64,000 bases of DNA from an uncultured Pontibacter sp. Lineage in GTDB: Bacteria > Bacteroidota > Bacteroidia > Cytophagales > Hymenobacteraceae. Of the stretch, positions 55,661 to 62,621 are shown piece by piece. The notes beneath the pieces are model-generated. The model had not been told where the DNA came from. It was given only the letters and a program-made list of their open reading frames with translations, and ran no database searches. The stretch is taken from positions 343,485-407,484 of the forward strand of contig CANMMP010000004.1 of NCBI GenBank assembly GCA_947499125.1, read 5' to 3'. Position numbers and translations under genes: made by a program. How positions within the stretch are numbered: position 1 is the stretch's first letter; every line of letters starts with the position of its first letter.

Positions 55661-56415
55661 TGAAAAACCTGTTTTGCTGGTTACTAGTAGCTTTTGTAGC
55701 AGTTAGCTGCTCTGAAAACGAGGTGATACCTGACCCTATAGCACGTGGTATGGATTATTATCCGCTTGCTGTCGGCGATTACCGTGTATACAAGGTGACA
55801 GATATCAAATACCAGCATAACAGGGTTATTTCTGAAGAAGAATTTCTGATGCGGGAGTGGGTCGTGGACTCATTCCTGGATCAGACGAATGTATTGACCT
55901 ATAAGATCATCCGGTCAGTTAGGCCAGATGCACAAAGCGAGTGGTTTGATGACTCGGTGATGACCGTTACAAAAGGCCATTCTTCGGTTATACTTACAAA
56001 AGATAACACAAAGTATGTGAAGCTGGTATTCCCGGTTAAAGAAGGTAAAACCTGGCTCGGAGATATGTATAACGATCATATAATTAAAGATGATCCTAAT
56101 CCTTATGTAAGTAAGGAGGTATACAGATATAAGGCTATTGATCAGCCTTATAGAACGGAGGATCTTTTATTTGAAGAGACTGTTACTATTTTACAAGGCC
56201 AGCAAAATGTTGATCCTAATGATCCAGATTATCTTTCAACTTACTATAAAGACAGGAGAGAGATTTACGCTAGAGGCATTGGGAAAGTCTATAGAATCTT
56301 TTATCATTTAAAATACGAGCCTTGTATTACCGAAGAATGTAATACAGATGATGAGGCGGCGATTCTTGACGGGCACGAACGGTACGAAGAACTGATCGAA
56401 TACGGTAAACTATAA
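55657..56415 (+). CDS. Lipoprotein of unknown function
   Basis: 252 residues, lipoprotein signal ending VAVSC (Cys18). The mature part is beta-rich with aromatic repeats (DYYPLAVGDYRVYKVTDIKY; VKEGKTWLGDMYNDH), a pattern common in Bacteroidota surface lipoproteins that start with a domain resembling SpoIID/lipocalin-like beta folds; I do not recognise a family. It has ATG at 55657 overlapping the mnmA stop by 4 nt; the S8 protease gene follows after 10 bp. The final third (from about 56080) is AT-richer than its neighbours. Confidence 0.75.
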   Translation: MMKNLFCWLLVAFVAVSCSENEVIPDPIARGMDYYPLAVGDYRVYKVTDIKYQHNRVISEEEFLMREWVVDSFLDQTNVLTYKIIRSVRPDAQSEWFDDSVMTVTKGHSSVILTKDNTKYVKLVFPVKEGKTWLGDMYNDHIIKDDPNPYVSKEVYRYKAIDQPYRTEDLLFEETVTILQGQQNVDPNDPDYLSTYYKDRREIYARGIGKVYRIFYHLKYEPCITEECNTDDEAAILDGHERYEELIEYGKL

Positions 56416-56425
56416 GCTAGCTACT

Positions 56426-58063
56426 ATGCGCAAACTGTTACTACTTCCGCTTCTGATCTGGGTTATGAGTACTGCGGTTGCGCAAACAGGCAATGGTCCT
56501 AAAAAGTATCTGGTATACTTAACTGATAAAACCAATACTCCTTATAGTCTTAACGAACCGGAAGCTTTCCTGAGCCAGAAGTCGCTGGACCGCAGGGCGC
56601 GACAGCAAATAACTTTAACGGAGCGCGACCTGCCCGTAAACCCCGAATATGTACAGGATATAAAAGAAGCTGGCATTGAAGTGTGGTATACTTCGCGCTG
56701 GTTTAACGCAGTTGTTGTAGAGGCTACTGAAGCGCAGTTAGCAACTCTAAATGGTCTTCATTTCGTAAAGCAATCCCGCTCACTTAACAAGATAACCTCA
56801 CCACAGGGTACGCAAAGTATAAATATCAACCTTGCAGCGACAACTATAAATACAGCTCTTGAACCAGAAGAATACGGGCCGGCTTTTCACCAGGCTGATA
56901 TGCTGGGCGTAACAAAGCTACACGATTTTGGATACCGTGGCGAAGGCTTAACGATAGCTGTGCTGGATGCCGGCTTCCCTGGTGTAAATACAATATCAGC
57001 TTTCGAGCACCTTTTTCAAAATAACCAGTTTGTAGGCGTTTTTGATTTTGTAGAGAAGAAAGCAAACACGTTTACTTCCAGTTCTCATGGCACAGCCGTT
57101 TTGTCTACGATGGCGGCATACGAGCCTGGCAAAATGATCGGGACTGCTTATAAAGCCAATTACCTGCTGCTTCGCACCGAAGATGCAGCCTCCGAGCATA
57201 ACATTGAAGAAGTAAACTGGCTGCTAGCCGCCGAATATGCCGATAGTGCCGGTGCCGATGTGATCAATTCATCTTTAGGTTATAGTGTGTTCGATGCTCC
57301 ATCTACCAGTTATACTTACGAACAGATGGATGGAAACACCACGATCGTATCTAGGGCAGCAGATATGGCAGCTGCAGTTGGTATGTTGGTTGTAGTAAGT
57401 GCTGGCAACGAAGGCAGCAAGCCCTGGCGATACGTTACTGCCCCAGCCGATGCCGACTCCGTTCTCACAGTAGGAGCCATCGATTCACTGGGCAATATTG
57501 CTTCATTTAGTTCGAGGGGGCCTTCAGCTAATGGCCGGTTTAAGCCGGATGTGGTAGCCATGGGGCTTAATGCTTATGTTATAAATTCTGCCGGCAATGT
57601 GGTAAAAAGTAATGGCACTTCTTTCTCCGGACCTATTATGGCGGGCTTTGCTACAGTTTTATGGCAGGCTAATATATTCAGAACCAACTATGAGCTTATC
57701 GAGCTAATCAGGCAGACTGGTGACCGTTTTGAAAATCCAGATAATACCTATGGCTATGGCATACCAAACTATAACCGCCTGGTAACTGACTTACCGGAAG
57801 AAAGCAGCAGGAACGGTGTTATAGTTGTGAACCCTGTTACAAATAATACCTTAACCCTACTATTTTCAGAGGAATGGTTTAAGTATAAAGCTGATCTGCA
57901 GATACTGGATATGACCGGTAAAATTATACTGCAGCAAAAGATCTACCCGGTAACCGAGCAACAAACTATAAACCTGCAGCATTTAAAACTGAGTAAAGGT
58001 GTTTATATCTGTAATATTCAGTCTGGTAAGCAGGTAGCTACTGTGCGTTTTGTAAAACTATAG
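56426..58063 (+). CDS. Subtilisin-like (S8) serine protease with T9SS sorting domain
   Basis: 545 residues, signal peptide ending AVAQ (20). Propeptide-like region 25-125, then the S8 domain with the catalytic triad Asp181 (AVLDAGFPG), His221 (SSHGTAVLS) and Ser399 (NGTSFSGPI). The last 80 residues form a type A C-terminal sorting domain (ILDMTGKIILQQ ... LSKGVYICNIQSGKQVATVRFVKL), which directs export through the type IX system. Likely a secreted or cell-surface protease. Co-directional with mnmA and the lipoprotein gene. Confidence 0.93.
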   Translation: MRKLLLLPLLIWVMSTAVAQTGNGPKKYLVYLTDKTNTPYSLNEPEAFLSQKSLDRRARQQITLTERDLPVNPEYVQDIKEAGIEVWYTSRWFNAVVVEATEAQLATLNGLHFVKQSRSLNKITSPQGTQSININLAATTINTALEPEEYGPAFHQADMLGVTKLHDFGYRGEGLTIAVLDAGFPGVNTISAFEHLFQNNQFVGVFDFVEKKANTFTSSSHGTAVLSTMAAYEPGKMIGTAYKANYLLLRTEDAASEHNIEEVNWLLAAEYADSAGADVINSSLGYSVFDAPSTSYTYEQMDGNTTIVSRAADMAAAVGMLVVVSAGNEGSKPWRYVTAPADADSVLTVGAIDSLGNIASFSSRGPSANGRFKPDVVAMGLNAYVINSAGNVVKSNGTSFSGPIMAGFATVLWQANIFRTNYELIELIRQTGDRFENPDNTYGYGIPNYNRLVTDLPEESSRNGVIVVNPVTNNTLTLLFSEEWFKYKADLQILDMTGKIILQQKIYPVTEQQTINLQHLKLSKGVYICNIQSGKQVATVRFVKL

Positions 58064-58120
58064 TTTATACTTTGTATCTATCATCAGGAAGTATAAATTT
58101 AAATCTTATACATAAATCTA

Positions 58121-58128
58121 TACCTTTG
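58121..58128 (+). promoter_or_regulatory. Candidate -7 element of rpe, only 5 nt before the ATG
   Basis: TACCTTTG, a perfect TAnnTTTG, ends 5 nt before the rpe ATG. A TTT stands near -33 (58098-58100). If used, transcription would begin at or within a base or two of the start codon, giving a leaderless mRNA. Confidence 0.5.
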
Positions 58129-58133
58129 CCGGC

Positions 58134-58790
58134 ATGAGACCACTAATTGCCCCATCCGTACTTGCTTCTGATTTTGCCAACCTGCAGTCTGAAGTTGAAA
58201 TGCTGAATAAAAGCCAGGCCGACTGGCTACACATCGATATTATGGATGGCCGTTTTGTGCCCAATATATCGTTTGGTTTCCCGGTAATGGAAGCTATTAA
58301 AAAGCATGCCCAAAAGCCCATGGATGTGCACCTGATGATCGTGGAGCCAGAACTATACATTGAGCAGTTCCGTAAAGCCGGTGCTGATGTTATATCGGTT
58401 CACGTGGAGGCTTGTAACCACCTGCATCGTACAATTCAACAGATAAAAGCGACCGGGGCAAAAGCTGGTGTGGCAGTAAACCCGCATACATCTGTACATT
58501 TACTTGATGATGTGATAGCTGACCTGGATCTTGTTTGCCTGATGTCTGTTAACCCGGGTTTTGGTGGACAGAAGTTTATCGAAAATACCTATCGTAAAAC
58601 CGAGGCTCTGAAAAACCTGATCATACAACGTAACTCACAGGCGCAGATCGAGATTGATGGTGGTGTAAATCAGCAGAATGCGCCTAAGTTAGTAGCAAGC
58701 GGTGCTGATGTGCTGGTAGCTGGTAGCTTCGTGTTTTCTGCTGCCGACCCGATCGCTACGATCGAGAATCTTAAGAACGCTTCAAACTAA
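58134..58790 (+). CDS. rpe: Ribulose-phosphate 3-epimerase
   Basis: 218 residues, standard length. MRPLIAPSVLASDFANL start, HIDIMDGRFVPNISFG, VHLMIVEPE, VNPGFGGQKFIENT and EIDGGVNQQNAPKL, with the metal-binding His and Asp residues in place. Interconverts ribulose 5-phosphate and xylulose 5-phosphate in the pentose phosphate pathway. A TonB-dependent receptor gene follows after 11 bp. Confidence 0.96.
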   Translation: MRPLIAPSVLASDFANLQSEVEMLNKSQADWLHIDIMDGRFVPNISFGFPVMEAIKKHAQKPMDVHLMIVEPELYIEQFRKAGADVISVHVEACNHLHRTIQQIKATGAKAGVAVNPHTSVHLLDDVIADLDLVCLMSVNPGFGGQKFIENTYRKTEALKNLIIQRNSQAQIEIDGGVNQQNAPKLVASGADVLVAGSFVFSAADPIATIENLKNASN

Positions 58791-58801
58791 GTATAATCCT
58801 G

Positions 58802-61237
58802 ATGCTTAAATATCTGACGGTATGGTGCATATTGCTTTTGCCGCTGGGTGTTTGGGCACAACAAGGAACTATAACCGGTAAGGTAACCACTTCTGATGCC
58901 GGAAGTCCGCTGGAAATGGCGGCTGTCGGTATAAAAGGCACTTCACTGGGCACACAAACCAACGCATCCGGTGAGTTTAAACTTGTAGTTCCGGCTAACA
59001 AAGTACAGGAATTGGTGGTGCGATACCTCGGTTACCAGGAACTTAGCCGGGAAGTTATAGTTGCCGAAGACCAAACTATATACCTGGAATTGGTTTTAGC
59101 GCCTGACCCGAAGCAATTGAACACGGTTGAAGTAACCGGAACACGAACTACCGATACGCGCCAACAGGCAAGTACCACCACCTTGGACCCACGAACTACA
59201 AAAGACCTTCCCTCAGCTTACGGCGATTTTAACAAAATACTGGTTACCCTGCCCGGCGTTAGCAGTAATAACGAGCTATCGAGCACTTATTCTGTACGGG
59301 GTGGCAATTTTGATGAGAACCTGGTTTATGTAAACGGTATCGAAATTTACCGTCCATTTCTGATCAGTAATGCGCAACAGGAAGGTCTCAGCTTTGTAAA
59401 TCCTGACCTGGTAGATAATATTGAATTTTCGTCGGGTGGCTGGCAACCGAAGTATGGCGATAAGTTATCGTCTGTACTAAGTATAAAGTATAAGCAGCCA
59501 ACAAGCTTTGCCGCATCCGTAACAGGAGGTCTCACAGGCGGTTCTATCCATCTCGAAAATGCTACACCGAATAAGCGCGTTTCGTACCTGCTCGGGCTGC
59601 GGCATAAGAACGGGCAATACATTTTAAAAGGATTGCAGACAGATGGTGAGTACAGGCCTAAATTTTCGGATGCACAAGCTTATGTAAGTGTAGATCTGGG
59701 AAAAGCAGAGGAGCCCACTGGCAAAACAACATTAGGTATCTTAACCAGTTATGCCAGCAATAACTACGAAGTAGAGCCCACGTCAAGGGTTACAACATTT
59801 GGTACCAGGCAAGTGCCGCTTCGCTTATTTGTAGGCTTCGAAGGCCAGGAAAAGATGACTTACAACACCTACCAGGCAGGGGTAAATCTGGCACATAAAT
59901 TCAATACCGGTTATACTTCAGAGCTTATACTTTCGGGGGTAAGTTCGCTGGAGCGGGAGTTCCGGGACGTGGAAGCTGGCTACCGCATCTGCGAAATGGA
60001 TAACTCCAACAATTTTGAAGAATGCCAGATGGTGTTGGGAGTCGGCAGCGAGTTTAACCATGCCCGCAATGCACTGCTAGCCCGCATCTTTACCGTAGAA
60101 AATACGCATAACTGGCAAATAAATGCTAACAACCAGCTGCAGTTCGGTTTTAAAGTAGGCTGGGAGCAGATGGAAGATAAACTGGACGAATATGGCTTCC
60201 GGGACTCTTCGGATTACGTTACGCCGGTTTATTATTTAGCCTCAGAGCTTGATCTTAAGTCGCAGCGTTACAATGCTTACGCGCAGCACACCATTTACCT
60301 CGATTCGCTTAAAACTATAACCTATGGCCTCCGTGCCAGTTACTGGACCTATAACCGCGAGTGGCTGCTGTCTCCCAGAATTCAATATAGCTTTATAACA
60401 CAGCGTAACCCTGATCTGTCTTTTAAAGCGGCCCTGGGTATTTATTACCAGCCACCTTTTTACCGCGAACTCCGCGACTTCGACGGCAATCTGAACCCGG
60501 AATTGGAAGCACAGAAATCGGTTCATGCCATTGTTGGCAGCGATTATATCTTTAAAGCTTGGAACCGCGATTTCAAACTGACTACTGAACTATACTATAA
60601 ACACCTGACTAATGTAGTGCCTTACGATATTGACAATGTGCGTTTGCGTTACTATGCAAAGAACAATGCAAAAGCTTATGCAGCTGGTATGGATTTGCGT
60701 ATTAACGGCGAGTTTATAGAAGGGGCAGAGTCGTGGCTGAGTCTGGGTTTGATGACTACCCGCGAAGATGTAACAGGAGACTCGGTAAGTGTTTATAATG
60801 CGGATGGCCAAATTACCGGTAAAGAAGAGCTTGGCTATATCCGCAGGCCATCAGATCAGTTGGTGAATGTAGGTGTTTTTTTCCAGGACCATTTACCTGA
60901 TAATCCGACTATCAGGGTATACCTGAACCTGGTTTATGGTAGCGGTCTTCCGTTTGGTCCTCCGCGCCAGCCTGAATACCGAAATGCTTTTTCAGGTAAA
61001 TCCTATAAGCGTGTCGATATCGGTTTTTCTAAAGTGCTTATTATAGAGAACAGCCCGGAGAACGACAGAAAATTTGGTCTGGAAAGTTTATGGATGGGCT
61101 TAGAGGTACTGAACATTATTGATGCGAATAACAGGGTATCTTATACCTATGTAACCGACCTGAATAACATAACCTACGCGGTACCCAATTACCTGACTGG
61201 CCGAAGAGTGAACCTCCGGTTTGTAGCCCGGTTTTAG
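58802..61237 (+). CDS. TonB-dependent receptor with carboxypeptidase-regulatory-like domain
   Basis: 811 residues, signal peptide ending GVWAQQ. N-terminal CarboxypepD_reg-like domain (GTITGKVTTSDAGSPLEMAA ... LVVRYLGYQELSRE), then a plug domain (STYSVRGGNFDENLVYVNGI), then the 22-strand barrel ending ...NLRFVARF with the terminal Phe. This is the SusC-like architecture without a partner SusD nearby. The substrate cannot be inferred; proximity to rpe, 11 bp away, is probably a transcriptional accident. Confidence 0.92.
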   Translation: MLKYLTVWCILLLPLGVWAQQGTITGKVTTSDAGSPLEMAAVGIKGTSLGTQTNASGEFKLVVPANKVQELVVRYLGYQELSREVIVAEDQTIYLELVLAPDPKQLNTVEVTGTRTTDTRQQASTTTLDPRTTKDLPSAYGDFNKILVTLPGVSSNNELSSTYSVRGGNFDENLVYVNGIEIYRPFLISNAQQEGLSFVNPDLVDNIEFSSGGWQPKYGDKLSSVLSIKYKQPTSFAASVTGGLTGGSIHLENATPNKRVSYLLGLRHKNGQYILKGLQTDGEYRPKFSDAQAYVSVDLGKAEEPTGKTTLGILTSYASNNYEVEPTSRVTTFGTRQVPLRLFVGFEGQEKMTYNTYQAGVNLAHKFNTGYTSELILSGVSSLEREFRDVEAGYRICEMDNSNNFEECQMVLGVGSEFNHARNALLARIFTVENTHNWQINANNQLQFGFKVGWEQMEDKLDEYGFRDSSDYVTPVYYLASELDLKSQRYNAYAQHTIYLDSLKTITYGLRASYWTYNREWLLSPRIQYSFITQRNPDLSFKAALGIYYQPPFYRELRDFDGNLNPELEAQKSVHAIVGSDYIFKAWNRDFKLTTELYYKHLTNVVPYDIDNVRLRYYAKNNAKAYAAGMDLRINGEFIEGAESWLSLGLMTTREDVTGDSVSVYNADGQITGKEELGYIRRPSDQLVNVGVFFQDHLPDNPTIRVYLNLVYGSGLPFGPPRQPEYRNAFSGKSYKRVDIGFSKVLIIENSPENDRKFGLESLWMGLEVLNIIDANNRVSYTYVTDLNNITYAVPNYLTGRRVNLRFVARF

Positions 61238-61251
61238 ATGCTGGCCAATAA

Positions 61252-61276
61252 AAAAGCCTCATTTTTGAGGCTTTTA
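61252..61276. terminator. Bidirectional terminator between the TonB-dependent receptor and DUF2911 genes
   Basis: AAAAGCCTCA (61252-61261) pairs with TGAGGCTTTT (61266-61275), TTTT loop. Confidence 0.9.
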
Positions 61277-61284
61277 AGTATAAC

Positions 61285-62154
61285 TTACATCTTTCGTTTA
61301 CGCCACGAACTATAAGCGTTTTCAATATCGCGGGCGTAGGTCTGGTAAGTTTCAGGGTCGTGCTTACCCAGTTCTATTGCCTTAGCCGATAAGTTTGCAG
61401 CCATTTCGTATTCGCGGTTAAGAGCGTATAGTTTAGCTTTTACCCAGTTATTAAAGAAGGTCTCTTTAATACTGATCGATTTATTTATAAGTTCTAATGC
61501 CCGTTGGTGAAGATTTTTATTTGCAACCATATAGTCGGCACATTGCGCCCAGATATACCAGTCGTCAGGAGCTGCATTAGCTAGTGCCTCATTTATATTC
61601 GCTAGCGCTTTTTTCTCTATTTCAGTTTCGATATGCAGTGTTACCTGCGAATTCTCCCACACTAGATTAAGGTTACCAGTATTTGTACCTATATCTGAAA
61701 AGCTAAACTGCATTGTTTCCTGGAAAGATACTTTTTTAGGCGTAACGCGCAGGTAAGCTACATCCTGTAGTTCGTCATATCCCTCCAATCCCCACAGGGT
61801 AGTATCACGGTTAAGCACAACGTTCCACACGCTATCGCTCTCCGGAAGTATAAAGAAAGAATAAGTACCGGCAGGCACACGCTCGTGGTTCAGAAACAGT
61901 TCATCCGAAAAAGTAATAAGAGTTGCCTCGTTGGCACCTGCACGCCATAGTTTACCATAAGGAACCAGTCCTCCAAAAACTTTACGGCCTTTTACCCCAG
62001 GTGCATGGTACTTTATGTTAATATCAGTTAAACCGATGGTCTGCTTAACAAATGCCTCCGGGCTAGCCTGCGGAAGTTTAACCTGAGCTGTAGCTAAATA
62101 ACCTAATGGAAGCAGGAATAAGAGAAACAGTAGTCTTAACAGGTACTTTTTCAT
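61285..62154 (-). CDS. DUF2911 domain protein with C-terminal TPR-like region
   Basis: 289 residues, signal peptide ending ATAQ (about residue 24). Residues 30-180: DUF2911, seen in NIKYHAPGVKGRKVFGGLVP, GKLWRAGANEATLITFSDEL and PAGTYSFFILPESDSVWNVV. Residues 190-285: helical hairpins of TPR type (LELINKSISIKETFFNNWVK; AANLSAKAIELGKHDPETYQ). Exported protein of unknown function, common in Bacteroidota. The long upstream region has no other gene. Confidence 0.88.
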   Translation of the reverse strand: MKKYLLRLLFLLFLLPLGYLATAQVKLPQASPEAFVKQTIGLTDINIKYHAPGVKGRKVFGGLVPYGKLWRAGANEATLITFSDELFLNHERVPAGTYSFFILPESDSVWNVVLNRDTTLWGLEGYDELQDVAYLRVTPKKVSFQETMQFSFSDIGTNTGNLNLVWENSQVTLHIETEIEKKALANINEALANAAPDDWYIWAQCADYMVANKNLHQRALELINKSISIKETFFNNWVKAKLYALNREYEMAANLSAKAIELGKHDPETYQTYARDIENAYSSWRKRKM

Positions 62155-62621
62155 GGATTTATATAATGGGTTTTCAAAATAGTGTCAGGAATATTACCTG
62201 AAAAAATCTTGCCAAATTTTTTACATAAATGAGATTTTACAAAGGTATAAAACATCTCTTAATATGTAGGGCTTGTTGGTAACATTCTCAGTAGAAATAA
62301 GATAGATATAAAAGTCTTTTACCAGCCGAAAACTCACTTCTACCCATTATACTATCTCTTCTACGTTATTTACAAGTATATATGAACTTAATACAACTTA
62401 TTCTTATTTAATTTGTATATTATCTTAAATTAGTTTAATAAAATCTCATTCCTTTCATAAGTAAGTGCTGATTTAAAGTGAATCACTTTTTAACGGCATA
62501 ACTATACCCTGATAATGCTTTTGTAGCAATTAAGACAGGTCTAGTGTATTCTATTGGTGCGCTGCTCTTGCAGTGAGTTATTTGAAAAGTCAGTTTTAAA
62601 AAATCGCAAACCCTTTACACT
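62155..62621. other. 467-bp AT-rich divergent intergenic region
   Basis: No coding potential on either strand. It should carry divergent promoters for the DUF2911 gene and the large surface-protein gene. Very AT-rich with poly-T tracts around 62390-62450. On the minus strand a TATTTTG at about 62183-62189 is one base short of the -7 consensus. No strong hairpin seen. Confidence 0.45.
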
